Of a DNA stretch of 64,000 nucleotides, positions 43,265 to 53,865 are shown one piece after another. Source of the DNA: Anastrepha obliqua (Eukaryota; Arthropoda; Insecta; Diptera; Tephritidae); assembly GCF_027943255.1 (NCBI RefSeq), contig NW_026562179.1:7070501-7134500 (forward strand), in the 5' to 3' direction. Numbering within the stretch: position 1 is the first letter of the stretch; each line of letters opens with the position of its first letter. The notes under the pieces were generated by a model. The model was not told where the DNA came from. It was given only the letters and a program-made list of their open reading frames with translations, and made no database searches. Position numbers and translations under genes: made by a program.

Positions 43265-44880
43265 TTGTTAAAGGTAGCTCAGATTAACCGTCGCCACGTT
43301 AACTTAGCCACCGATAGCCTCCGTGTCATATTCCGGGAAAAAGACATTGATATCTCCTTAATCGAAGAACCCTGGGTTCGGCAGTCTAAGATCATGGGTC
43401 TCCAGAGCCGACACTACTCTGTTTTAAATGTTCAGTCAGAAGGTAAGCCTAGCCGTTATATCCTCGTTAGGAATGCTAGTAATGCCTTTTCTATTTCTCA
43501 TTCAGCTCACGAGCTGAAAAATATAATAAAAAAAACCATTAAAAATGCTAAACGTAACTCTTGGGAAGAGTACTTTGAATCTATTGAATCAGTGAAGGAT
43601 TTGGCCAGACTAAGCAAAATCGTTTCGAGGGACCAAGATCCACGAGAGAGGAGGGGTCAAGACTTCGTCAAGGACTTCAGGCCTATAAGTCTTAACTCAT
43701 TTATCCTAAAGGTGTTTGGAAGATTTATTGATTAACATACCCAAGAGCACCTCGAATCAAAATTATCTCCAGCGCAGCATGCTTACCTGAAGGGGAAATT
43801 CACGGAAATAGCCTTATACGAGGTTGTAGGGCCTGTGGGCGAATCTCTGGAGGGCATAAAATTCACGCGGCTTTCATAGATAAGGACGGTGCTTTTAATA
43901 ACGTTGGAGTAGTCAATTGCCACTGCGTTAGATAGACTATAGGTGGAAATACCTATTTGTCTCTCTATCTCGTCCCCGCTTGGCTGCAGGAAAGTTAATC
44001 CGGTGGTAGGAGGGGAAAAGTCACTTTGTGCACAGGGGACGCGCAGGGTTCTCTTCTTTTAATTAGTTGCTATTAACGAAGCTCTGATAACGTTAAATAA
44101 GGGCGGAGCTCGGGAAGGAGCATATGCCGATGATGCGGTGCTGGTAGTATAGGGACCGTTTCCCTCAGTCATGGCTGAGATTTTGGAAAGGTCATGCACA
44201 TATGTGCAAAGGTCTGCATGTATGAGTATTGACATCACCGGAGCATGTTGAACTTGCCCTGAATGTCGTTTTGCATCGACTTTTACGTTATATTCATCGG
44301 TGCTCAAAGTGTTATCAGTTGACACCGTATTTTTCTGAACTGGAGTTTCAGGGTCGTGCCAAGGCAATCTTTTCAATAAGGCAAAATTGGAAGGAAGGGG
44401 AAGTCTATACCGATGTTGGTACCTTTGTCTTAACTGACGGCTCCATGGAATCCGTGGAATCGGGAGTCGGGGTTTTCTCTAAATCAGCCAACTTATCTAT
44501 TTCCTTAAAATTTCAGAACACTGCTAGTGTTCTTCAGCCAGGAGTCTTTGCGATCCTGCAGGCATGCAAATGATTTTCGGGGAAAGCGCAGAAAAGATGG
44601 AACTCAATTTCTTCATGTGATATTTCGAAAACACTATGTTCCCAGTACAATACACACAGGACGTAGGAAGTCTTGGAGACACCGCGCCATTCAATTTTCA
44701 AACTCGTAGCTTTACCAGTCATTGGACAATCGGCACATACACAGAAAAGTCAGGTTTAAAATTTCACACACATTGCAGAAGCTGAGGGATCCTTCAGAGT
44801 AGGAGACTGTTGATCACTGGGTGATCCTATCTTCGACAGCCTGGAGCAGTGCGCTAACTTAAATCCCATCAATCTGCTCC
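43265..44880 (+). pseudogene. Family 1, copy D: ORF2 with internal deletions
   Basis: 43265-43735 is open: endonuclease start (VAQINRRHVNLATDSLRVIF, ISLIEEPWV), then directly the linker (NSWEEYFESIESVKDLARL, as in copy A), then RPISLNSFILKVF of RT, so two in-frame deletions join three domains. Further pieces: QHAYLKGKFTEIALYEV (43775), EGAYADDAVLV (44115), RNase H with LTDGSMESVESGVGVFS (44430), and a zinc-region remnant to about 44880. Frames shift and stops are frequent. Confidence 0.8.
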
Positions 44881-45189
44881 ATTAGATCAACAGCACTGGC
44901 TGGCTGTAGATATCTGCTGTTGGAGATCTCATACCGGTATCAAAACGGAGCTTTAGTGCTATTTGGGGAGTGCCAGAGTGGTACTTCAACTCTTTCATCT
45001 ACCTACCTACGATATGTGGGAAATTACAAGTAATAACGCCTAAACGGTCTCTAAGTTATTCAATTATGTAACAAAACAGCCAGGATAGGCTTTTTAATTA
45101 TTAATTATTCAAATATTTTTATAATTATGATTCAATTTTCGTGGTTGTAGAATACCATTTGACGTTGACAAAATTCAAATGACTAAGAA

Positions 45190-45505
45190 AACTCAGAGAA
45201 ATGGAGACATTCATCATTAATAAAAATTACAAAGACAAAGTGCCCAAAATGCTGCCTTGAGCGACACCGAAAGAGGCAATAAAAGGCAGCGACTACATAT
45301 TCATGATTGAAAAGGTAGGACTTTATCCATTCTAGAAAAATCAGTGTTAATCCCAAATCTTATTAGTTGGGAGATTAAGGTAGAGTGGCAGACTAGGAAA
45401 AATCAGTATAAACTGCATTAGCTTGAAGACTATTATTGAAAGCCGACGCACAAAAATCTGAAAAAAAACAGCAGGATTAGTGACAGCTGACCTACCAGCC
45501 ATAGA
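45190..45505 (-). pseudogene. RT fragment of a Jockey/CR1-like element
   Basis: Minus strand: AGRSAVTNPAVF (about 45480), a motif-A remnant, then FLEWIKSYLFNHEYVVAAF (about 45340) and, in another frame, the block usually read as GVAQGS-LGPL-F, near 45255. Frame breaks; no ends. Confidence 0.65.
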
Positions 45506-45519
45506 ACCATGCTAATGCT

Positions 45520-45680
45520 TAAACAAATATTTATTTATTTATTCATCAATTTCTATTTGAGTTCTGATATGCACTTTTTGACAAGTCCTTTAGCTTTCTT
45601 AGTGATTCGGCATTTACCTCCTCAATAGTCGCAAACGCCGTCCTTTCATGGGTCTCTTCAATCTTGGGAACAGGAAAAAG
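45520..45680 (-). pseudogene. Mariner fragment related to 9885-10560
   Basis: ATATTTATTTATTTATTCAT, GCAAACGCCGTCCTTTCATG and GGTCTCTTCAATCTTGGGAA are shared with 9930-10130, with a small internal deletion. Neither TIR is present. Confidence 0.75.
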
Positions 45681-46745
45681 TCCAAATGTGCTAAACGCTC
45701 AATCTCAGTGACATATTACTGAAGGGTCTCATTTGTACTCTTGCAGCGATCCGACAATTCGATGGTTATATTATTGAAAAGGATTTCTGCTTTACGAGAG
45801 AAAAACAACTTAGTAATAGCCATCTTGTCAAGCTTGTCATTTCAAAGCTTGAAAAAATATACTACGAAGAATTTGATTTCATCGCCATGATCGGGTTTTC
45901 CCAAATTTTATATAAAAAGATGATTGAGGTAGAGCCACACTTTTGCTGTGAAAATTGTAATACAGATATTATAAAGACTTTGTTTATTAGAACTAGAACT
46001 TATTTTTTGATAAGCTACTTTAATAAGGAAGCAAAGCAATCGTACTTTAAAAATATACAATTTTTGGGCGTAACACACTGTTAAAGCATTTAAATATTTT
46101 TCGAATTGCTGTGAAGTTTTGAGATGGGTGTTGTTTTAGTAAAGGCTTGCACGTTCACTCTCTAAGATTTCGTGTACTTTTTCTCATTGTAGGTCCTATC
46201 TCACCATTTCTAAATTACTCCTTGTATTTTTTTAATGAATAAAGTTAGAGGCTAACACCGCGAGTGACTTATATGTATGATATTATAATTTTTATTCTGT
46301 AAATTCTTGATTATATTTATATGTCTAAGCACAAATTTTACGTTTGTGTATCTGAATTTTGAAGTATTGTTTAGATGTCGCATGTAAATATTTACGATAT
46401 TTGATATCAGCAAGAAAAAGCCAAAGACAAGCATATGTAAATATTTTATATTTTGTATTTAAAGCGTAGATAATTGAATTATGATCTCTTCACTTTGTGA
46501 TATTTTAAAAGCATATTTTGGTTTATACTGTTCTTTTGTTAACTATTTTTTAAGTTATAAATAATGAAATATTATCTTTTTTATTCCTTATTATTTTTAT
46601 TTTGTTTTAACTTATTGTGTTTGTTGTATAGCAACTTTCTTCTTGCTACCCTGACAATGTTTGATAATTTCATTTCTATCTTAACTTTTGAAGTTTTGCT
46701 TTTTTATGAATTTTCTACTGATGGTAATTTATTTTGAGTGTACAT
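45681..46745. other. AT-rich, unassigned
   Basis: No recognised gene, TE protein or repeat in about 1 kb; short ORFs are low-complexity. Confidence 0.4.
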
Positions 46746-46815
46746 ATATATACATACATATACATATATATTATATATAATTGACGCGTATACCCTTTTT
46801 GGGTGTTTGGCCGAG
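46746..46815 (-). repeat. SINE 3' end fragment
   Basis: TA-rich tail then AATTGACGCGTATACCCTTTTTGGGTGTTTGGCCGAG-type sequence, the reverse complement of the SINE 3' end (compare 9270-9310). Confidence 0.8.
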
Positions 46816-46829
46816 AAAACTCCTAGTCT

Positions 46830-46945
46830 CAAGAAACGCTTGCCAAATAGCCTATGACCGGTTATATAGGCCACGACCTTCGAGATATCATCTCTTGAAA
46901 GGTTAAGCAGTTCCTTGGTATATTTCTTACTTATTTGCGGCTATA
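46830..46945 (-). pseudogene. C-terminal scrap of an R1/LOA-type ORF2
   Basis: Minus strand: KELLNLSRDDISKVVAYITG and HRLFGKRFLRLG, the segment between RNase H and the terminal zinc motif (compare RRLVGLMTGHFLWAKHMERL in the full-length copy). Confidence 0.65.
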
Positions 46946-47019
46946 GTAACTTGCCCATGCTCTATTGGCGTCTTGGGTAATGTTATTCTTAATTATAAAT
47001 ATGCTTCCCCAGTGACGGT

Positions 47020-47820
47020 ATTGATCAGTTTAAAACGAGGCCGGACTTTATTGAGGATAGGGTTTGTAAAATTGGGTGACCCTTCATCATAGCCGGAGAC
47101 TTCAAAGCCAAGGCTGTCGAGTGGGATGCTCCTATTACGAACAGACGGGGTAGACACATACTAGACATGGGTGGCAGACTGGGGCTTGCAGTGACAAGCA
47201 CAGGCAACGCCACTACTTTCAGGAGACCGGAATGTGAATACACCATGCCAGATATCACCCTAGTGACTGATAGCCTGGCTGGGGCAATGAAGGGATGGGA
47301 AGTTCTGGAAGAATATAAAGGATGTGACCATCAGTATATCACTTTCCGGATCAGTGCGAGAGTGACCCTACCCTAACACCAAAAGCAAATGGCACTCGCA
47401 AATGGAACATGTCCAAAGTGAACACTGAAGCATTTCTAGCTCAGTTGTTAGTGCCATGACGCGACGCATTTCCAAAAGCTGAAACGCATCGTCGTCCCGT
47501 TGGGGCTACGTTCAACAAGACGACCTGTGTACGGCTGGACAACAGAAGTCACAGAGCTCAGACACACCTGCTTCCGCAACAGAAAAAGGTACACCAGAGC
47601 TAGGCAAAACAGAGAGGCAGAGCTGAAAGCTATTGATTTCAGACAGTCCCGAAAGGCGCTGAAACAAGCAATCATCGCTAGTAAGAAGGCAATTGGGAGG
47701 AGCTTTGAAAGGATCTAAATAGCAACCCTTGGGGAAACCACACAGATAGATACACAAGAAGACGAGCCTCTAGCATGAAATCTGGCTACAAATATGGTGG
47801 ACCCAGGCGTGGGTGAATAG
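47020..47820 (+). pseudogene. R1-like endonuclease C-terminus and linker
   Basis: Frames give GDFKAKAVEWD (about 47095; GDFNA with N changed to K), 47167-47376 with DMGGRLGLAVTSTGNATTFR, PDITLVTDSLA and CDHQYITFRI (SDH motif as CDH), then 47500-47718 with RRPVYGWTTEVTELRHTCF and QSRKALKQAIIASKK (linker). RT is absent. Confidence 0.75.
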
Positions 47821-47859
47821 AATTGGTCCTTTATGGATCCTGTTCTGGTCCCTCCCGAC

Positions 47860-47940
47860 GCAATAGATGACTGTCGCTGTAAATACGAAGGGATTTTCAA
47901 CCCTACCTAACCCACAAAAAAAAAGTTTTTCCCTAAAAGA
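47860..47940 (+). repeat. Dispersed repeat, unit 1
   Basis: GACTGTCGCTGTAAATACGA and TACCTAACCCACAAAAAAAA correspond to GACGGTCGCTGTGAATCCGA and TACTTAACCCACCAAAACAA at 49340-49420. Same strand, about 75 bases. Confidence 0.6.
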
Positions 47941-48419
47941 TTTAGGACAGGCACGTTGATTAGCACTTCCAACGCTTTGTTTGGGGTAGTCCTTAATGCA
48001 CCAGAGATGCATAAACAAGCTGTGGACCTTTCTTATGAGTTTAGCATAGCTCGCCTTTTGATGAGATGGCCACCAAACAGGTGTTCCAAATATTGAGATT
48101 GGCCTAATTACAGAAGTATAGAGCTAATGGGTAACACGAGGTGTTGACCCCCATTTAATACCGACTACTTTTCTACCAGTGTGCTCTTACTCTTTCCAAG
48201 GTGGTTAGACTTCGCTCTTAGTCGAACAACCGGACAACTAGCTGTTAAGGTTGTTCATTACTTTAGTTACCTGATTAAACAATATATCCAGCTCCCCACA
48301 TGTAGCGGGATCTTTGGGGGCTATCTTTGGCGGTAAAGCTCCTATATTATTATTGTAAACTTCCCAGTAGGTTTTCCGTATATATCTCTCACTTTGAGAA
48401 TGGAATTTCGTTTAAAACT
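47941..48419. other. Unassigned stretch
   Basis: Nothing recognised. Confidence 0.3.
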
Positions 48420-49060
48420 CGCTATTTCTCTCTAAAGTTTATTGAGCATTTGCGTCGCAGGAGACAACCAGATGTTTATTCTTCAGACCTGCCTCTTTCA
48501 CAAACGCACGAACCTCATCCGACGCGGCGTCATTTTCATAAGCCATACAGACGAAGGCTAGCCATAAGTCGGTTTTCTCAAGTTTTGCCGCTAACAAGTC
48601 GACGCTGCTAAACTGCGGAATCAAGAAGATATTGATGTTAATTCTTGCTAGGATGCAGCTACGAATCTTACATGCGTGATGTACGGCAATCAGTTTTAAG
48701 CCCTTCACTTCGGCTCCACAGATTATATTGCCGCATATCCACGGCTCTTGAATAAGGGCTACGTTAAGTCCACCGGCAGCCTAGCGGACAAAAAGGTGAG
48801 CGGACGCAAATTTAGAGTAGCGGAGATTAATTTGGAGCAGCTTCATGTGAATCTGTCCCTTTTATCTCCACCATCGTGACATCGACGTCCTCTTCTGAGA
48901 TCTCGCCACTGGCTCTTCGTTTTGTCCTACCCACCAGGTATGGGTTGGCAGATCGCTATTGCAAAACCTAAGAATCTGCTCAATTTTTTGGCTTGGACGG
49001 ATTCTAAAATCGAGTTCGAGATCCACTTGGAACTTCTTTCTTACTGAGCGCTTCAAGTTT
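48420..49060 (-). pseudogene. R1-like ORF1/ORF2 junction and endonuclease start
   Basis: Minus strand: 49056-48862 reads RKKFQVDLELDFRIRPSQK (downstream part of ORF1), stop, then the ORF2 start LLQINLRYSKFASAHL (about 48840), ALIQEPWICGNIICG (about 48750), CKIRSCILARINI, and KNKHLVVSCDANAQ (48439-48480, the CDANA catalytic block). It ends at a stop; the rest of ORF2 is missing. Confidence 0.78.
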
Positions 49061-49339
49061 GTGTCCCGGCCAAACCTCTCCCACCTTATCTACGGCCAAC
49101 CTGTAGAGCGTAGCTGACCGGGTGTTCCTTTAGGACCTGGAGGCAAACTTCGGCGATAACCTTCTCAACCCATCTCCATTTTTACTTAGGAATGACCCCT
49201 ATCTCTTCTCCCTTGTCAATGACGGTCAATATCTCCCCGCCGCCTTGATAACCTCACTTAACGTTGGGCGCTTATGGCCACCTAGTTTTTGATAATCGGC
49301 GGTTCTCCCAAATCGGACACTACTCCCCTTGCTCGACGA

Positions 49340-49420
49340 AATAGCCGACGGTCGCTGTGAATCCGAAGAGATTTTGAAGCCTACTTAACCCACCAAAACA
49401 ACGTGTTTCCGTAAAAGATT
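49340..49420 (+). repeat. Dispersed repeat, unit 2
   Basis: Partner of 47860-47940; see there. Confidence 0.6.
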
Positions 49421-50159
49421 TACTGCAGGTGATTCGGCCAGTTCTTTGGTTATCTAATCGACTGCTACCTCTCCAAATCTAAATAAGATTCTATTGGCCG
49501 CTTTTTCGTCAAAATAGCTCTGTTTCAATGGACGGATAAGTTTATCCAGTCTCCCCTGACCAACACCAGAAGCCAGCCCAGAGATATCAGGCCTTTAAAT
49601 GGCAGCGTGCTGATTAAGCCTGGAAGCAGGGGCCGACCCCCGCCCCCTATATGAGGATGAGGTGAAATGAAGATTGTTCATCCTAAGTTTCTCGCCGGTG
49701 CAGTACTTGTGCTGGGACCAGCCCTCTGTTCGTAGCTGTGGCAATAGTCGGAGTCACTTCCGATCCATTTTTGGTCCTACGAGTGTTGGACAAGAAAGGT
49801 CCGCGTGTACAGGTAAAGCTATATAGAACCGAAGGTTGACAGGTATCCGGAGCACTCTGTTCGTGACTAGGCCCTTTTAAATCTGGGTCCCCAGCCAGTC
49901 TGAACCTCGGCACGGGTCTTATTACACCTTGTTCCAACCCAGAGCAGAACTTGGTCATCGTTCAAGAAGTCTGCCTAAACCATAGGAATGGAATGCATTC
50001 GCGCAATACTGGAATGTATTTGCTCTTGCCATAAATTCTGTGTTACATTTTACAATGCATACGGCGAGAACAAATTCGGAGAAAAAAGTTCCGTTATTCT
50101 TGCATTTGTTCGTATGTATTGTCTATTCATAAATCATATTCAGTTCCGTGGCAAATTTC
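49421..50159. other. Unassigned; GC-richer left part
   Basis: The minus-strand ORF 49683-49958 (91 codons) shows no recognised domain. It may belong to the ORF1 or 5' UTR of the R1-like element at 48420-49060, whose orientation it shares. Confidence 0.3.
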
Positions 50160-50900
50160 GCTTGTTAACAATGGAGTGGGGATCTGAGGATAATTGCATT
50201 GCATGAGTGTGGTGAAAGTGGAAGTGAGATTTACGAATTGCTTAAAAAACTTAAAGTTTCGAGAATGTGTGCTTACCAAACAATCAATCGTTATTCCCAA
50301 ACGTCTGAAGCGGCAGACAGAAAAAAAGTGGTCGTCCTCGCGTGGTTCAAGACTAATTAGAAATGATCTCCACATGAAACCCTTCCGTCGCTCAACTGGT
50401 CATTTTTTGACAACGCGCTTGTAGAAAATTAGACTTAACAGATGCAAGCAGCTTCTTCGGTGGCATGCGGTCAACGGCCATGAAAATATTATTTTCATAG
50501 GTTTTCAATGTTAAAGAAGTTTTAATAAGCGAAACGATAAAAATCTATGATAAAACTTCTAAGGACGCCAAAAATGTTGTTTCAAGAGCTCAGCGCGGTG
50601 CATATTGTCTTGTATACGCGTTTCATCTCTTCATTTTTACGAAAAAAGGGTTAAAACCGGGACAACAGTGTACCAGGAGGATGTCTTAGAGGAGGATGTC
50701 CTCACAGAAATTCGGAGAGTCTCAAACAATCTTTAGTTCGAACAGCGAAGTCAGTATCTATGGAAAGCGTCTTGTGTAAAATCAAATGGTTACCATTTCG
50801 AAAGAAATTTTTAAATTTTTTATTTTTAATACTTAAATGATTAAATAAAACTAACTTCATTAAAAAAAGTATTATAATTTCATATCTATAACGGACTTAC
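50160..50900 (+). pseudogene. Tc1/mariner-type transposase, ITmD37E-like, mostly deleted
   Basis: HTH region HECGESGSEIYELLKKLKVS and INRYSQTSEAADRKK (50200-50330), then after a frame change KPFRRSTGHFLTTRL (50375), RLNRCKQLLRWHAVNGHENI (50430-50495), KTSKDAKNVVSRAQRG (50560) and TKKGLKPGQQCTRRMS. The catalytic core from the second acidic residue onward is deleted. TIRs not identified. Confidence 0.72.
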
Positions 50901-50945
50901 CTTGTAACAGAATTTACAGTAGGATTAAGTAATTAAGCGACCACG

Positions 50946-51500
50946 CTACCATTCACTGATTAATGATTCGACTAAGCCACCTTGGTTAGTGGTGTTGAGT
51001 GGTTGAGTGGCGACTGCAGTGCCGTTTGAAAAGGTATGCTCCATGGAGTTGTGAGCGATATTGTGGTGGGAAACTGGTTTTGAGTTTAGAATTGTCGAAT
51101 AAGATTGCATTTGGCTTAGGTTGATGGGGTTTTGTTGTTTGTATAAGCGTCTTGCTTCAGCATAACTACATTTGTTCTGAGTCTTAATTTTTAATACCTC
51201 TTTCTCTTGTAAGTATTTTGGACAGTCTCTGGAAGAGGCGGGGTGAGGCCCAAAACAGTTAGCACACATTGTGCGGCGAACTTTGTACAAGTTAAACGAT
51301 AGGACTATTCTGCCTGCCGGAACTTTTACATTATTAATATTTTTAGTAAATTTGAATAAACGCACAACTCCTTGTGAATTTAAAGCCTCCAGAATTTTTT
51401 TTTCATCCGTATTTGCCAAATTCTTGTTGAAAATTGTACCTTTACAAGTGTAGTTGCTAAATGCTAAAGTTTTTGCATTTCAAAAATTTTGCAGCAACCT
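50946..51500 (-). pseudogene. I/Jockey-type ORF1 fragment
   Basis: Minus strand, 157 open codons from 51419: EALNSQGVVRLFKFTK, VPAGRIVLSFNLYK, then one zinc knuckle CANCFGPHPASSRDCPKY and KIKTQNKCSYAEARRLYKQQ. Relatives have three knuckles; the jump from SFNLYKVRRT to CANC indicates an in-frame deletion of the first two. Coding sense extends upstream to about 51500 with stops. Confidence 0.8.
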
Positions 51501-52011
51501 TGAGAGATTTTGTTAGAATCAGCAGGCTGCCATCGCGTAGTAAGCTTACTGATAAGTATTAGGTACTTATTCCATCAATAGCCTTATTTTTAGCAGAACC
51601 CTATATTTTGATAAAGAGATGGACACATCGGTAGATTTAATGATAATGAATTTTTGGGCGCGCTCTCTCTCTCGCAAAATGAAAGAGTTTCGCATCTTAT
51701 TATCTATGGTACCTGTCTACGCGGAGGAGTGTCTTTTAAAATATATGTTTTACAAAAGCTTAAAAACTATCATAAAACTTGAAATAAATCGTACTAAGTC
51801 CACTGACATAGTTTCAAATATTAAAAAAAGATTTTAGTTTAAAAGGAAAATATACGTTTGATAGAGATGTGTTTGATGCGACAAATTAAATCCTGCCCTT
51901 TACATTCTGAAAAAACTCACCATGATTTCTATCTTAAATAACTATGAGAAATAATACGTAGCGCTTTCAGCAAACAACAATTTATGAGACCTTTTTACAA
52001 ATCGTCACATC
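51501..52011. other. Unassigned stretch
   Basis: No recognised feature; pre-insertion flank of the BEL/Pao element. Confidence 0.35.
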
Positions 52012-52107
52012 CCATTTGTTGCGGGGAGAATCCTGTATGCGGCTACAAATCTGTTGCGGGCAGAACAAATAGTGTTGCGGGGAGAATCCTGTATGCGGTT
52101 ACAAATC

Positions 52108-52275
52108 TGTTGCGGGAAGAACTAATAATGTTGCGGGAAGGACCAATAATGTTGCAGGAAGAACCAATAATGTTACGGGAAGGACCAATAATGTTGCAAG
52201 AAGAACCAATAATGTTGCGGGAAGGACCAATAATGTTGCAGGAAGAACCAATAATGTTGCAGGAAGAATCTTGAA
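52108..52275 (+). repeat. 21-bp tandem array in LTR (8 units), preceded by two 56-bp units
   Basis: Unit on the plus strand TGTTGCGGGAAGGACCAATA plus A; variants alternate GGAAGGACC and GGAAGAACC. 52017-52072 and 52073-52128 form a longer repeat that shares the TGTTGCGGG core. Repeated identically at 58113-58371 in the other LTR. The plus-strand ORF over it (MLREGPIMLQEEP units) is a by-product. Confidence 0.92.
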
Positions 52276-52354
52276 GGCGGCTATAAATTCGTTGCAGGGA
52301 GAATCCTTAATTCTTAAGGTTGCGGTAGGACCAAGTTGATTGAAGCGATGAAAT

Positions 52355-52371
52355 ATCCGGATCGAAGGACC
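52355..52371 (-). other. Primer-binding-site relic inside the LTR
   Basis: ATCCGGATCGAAGGACC matches the complement of the active primer site (58091-58107, ATCCGGCTCGAAGGACC) at 16 of 17 bases. Second copy at 58451-58467. Confidence 0.75.
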
Positions 52372-52620
52372 TCACTAATGATGAACACAAATTCCTGTTG
52401 GTTATTGTAGCGATGATATTGCGGCAAAAATTCCCAATTTAAAAATATGTTGCTTCTGATTCAAAATTACAATTTTTTCTCCCTTTATTTTACAAAATGT
52501 TCCGTATTTATACACATTTCTTTACAAACAAAACCTACTTAATTCACAGAAAATTATAACAATTTAACAAAAGTTGAAAAACATTACAGTATTTTAACTA
52601 ATATTAAATTGAACTCAACA

Positions 52621-52640
52621 TACCGCCGCCCTTGAACTAT
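52621..52640 (-). promoter_or_regulatory. Polypurine tract
   Basis: Minus strand AAGGGCGGCGGTA directly before the 3' LTR (TGTTGAG), the expected plus-strand primer position. Confidence 0.8.
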
Positions 52641-52695
52641 CTGAATAAGTTCAAAACAAAATATTAAAAAGAAAATGAAAAGCCTTGAAAAACAT

Positions 52696-53865
52696 TTACG
52701 ATAAGTTATTAGTTTCTTCATGAAATAAATCTCCTTTCGTTGGCAAAAGGCAAAGTTTGACTATAGGGCGAACCAATTCGCCATGCGGTGTTTTCAACGT
52801 AACTACTCTTACGCGTCCATCGGTACCATGATGGCATTTGATCACTCGTGCAATTGTCCACTTCGTCGGAGGATTAGGCTCGTTGAATACAGCAACCACA
52901 TCCCCTTCTTCAATGTTGCGTGAAGAACGAAACCATTTAGTGCGACGTTGTAAGCTCACGAGGTACTCGTCTCTCCAACGACGCCAGAAATGTTGTCTCA
53001 TGGCAGAAATTGCTTGCCATCGCTGTCGAAGATTTCCACGAAACCCTTGACCCTCAGGTTCCGGTATTGACTTAAGCGGTTCACCGACTATGAAATGTCC
53101 GGGAGTTAGAACTTCTAAGTCACCAGCAGCTTCAGAGTTGTCACAGAGTGGGCGAGAGTTTACGCAAGCTTCTATTTCAGTCAAAAGTGTGTTGAACTCT
53201 TCGTATGATAGTGGAACTTCTCCTAGTACGCGTTTTAAATGATACTTGACACGTTTGACTCCAGTCTCCCAGTAACCTCCCATATGGGGTGCAGCCGGTG
53301 GATTAAAACGCCATTCGATATTCGAGTCCGCAAAGAAAGAGCGAAGTTTAATATCAGCCATGCACTGTTGAAATGCAATGCGCAACTCCTTCTCGGCTCC
53401 AACGAAATTTGTACCGTTATCTGATGCCATGACCTTACAAAATCCTCGACGATTTGTGAACCTTTTAAACGCATTTAGGAAAGCTGGTGTTGACAGGTCA
53501 CCAACAAATTCGAGATGCATCGCACCAGTGCACATACAAATGAACGAACAAATGTAGCCTTTGGTAGCCTTAGCTCCTCTTCCTTGGGTGAATTTGTAGA
53601 GGTAAGGTCCAGCGAAGTCAACAGCAGTGTGAGTAAAACAACGGACGTAGGTTGTGCGAATGACAGGTAGATCACCCATGACTTGTGTGGTAAGATTGCG
53701 GTTCAAATAAGTGCATTTCACGCACTTATGGTATATATTACGGATCAAGCTACGAGCGCCGATAACGCAATAACGACGTTGCAAGACAGTTTGCATAATG
53801 CGGGGCCCAGCGTGCAAAGTGACCTTGTGTATTTCGCAGATTATTAACTTAGCAAGCGGACAATT
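52696..53865 (-). CDS. BEL/Pao pol: integrase and C-terminal domain
   Basis: About 390 codons in the same frame as the upstream ORF, separated from it by a single TAG next to 53866. Zinc-binding start ([10 protein letters not shown]), integrase core with DFAGPY (first D), [15 protein letters not shown] (second D), [16 protein letters not shown] (E), and a C-terminal DUF5641-like domain ([21 protein letters not shown]) ending [10 protein letters not shown]. Inserts the cDNA in the nucleus. Codons shortly upstream of the first internal start also encode integrase. Confidence 0.93.
   Translation of the reverse strand, partial: NCPLAKLIICEIHKVTLHAGPRIMQTVLQRRYCVIGARSLIRNIYHKCVKCTYLNRNLTTQVMGDLPVIRTTYVRCFTHTAVDFAGPYLYKFTQGRGAKATKGYICSFICMCTGAMHLEFVGDLSTPAFLNAFKRFTNRRGFCKVMASDNGTNFVGAEKELRIAFQQCMADIKLRSFFADSNIEWRFNPPAAPHMGGYWETGVKRVKYHLKRVLGEVPLSYEEFNTLLTEIEACVNSRPLCDNSEAAGDLEVLTPGHFIVGEPLKSIPEPEGQGFRGNLRQRWQAISAMRQHFWRRWRDEYLVSLQRRTKWFRSSRNIEEGDVVAVFNEPNPPTKWTIARVIKCHHGTDGRVRVVTLKTPHGELVRPIVKLCLLPTKGDLFHEETNNLS

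Larger units (their letters stand above)
52017..52620 (-). repeat. 3' LTR of BEL/Pao element
   Basis: On the minus strand starts TGTTGAGTTCAATTTAATAT and ends CTCCCCGCAACA. A possible polyadenylation signal AATAAA lies at about 52493 (minus), which would place the repeat-rich part 52017-52460 in U5. Contains tandem units and a primer-site-like relic. Confidence 0.95.

Noticed and set aside
51984..52274. Plus-strand ORF with MLREGPIMLQEEP repeats (and its twin at 58020-58370)
   Set aside because: It is the translation of the 21-bp tandem array in the BEL LTR, on the strand opposite to the element's genes.
52108..52275. CRISPR-like array
   Set aside because: Units are directly adjacent 21-mers without spacers, inside an LTR of a eukaryotic retrotransposon.
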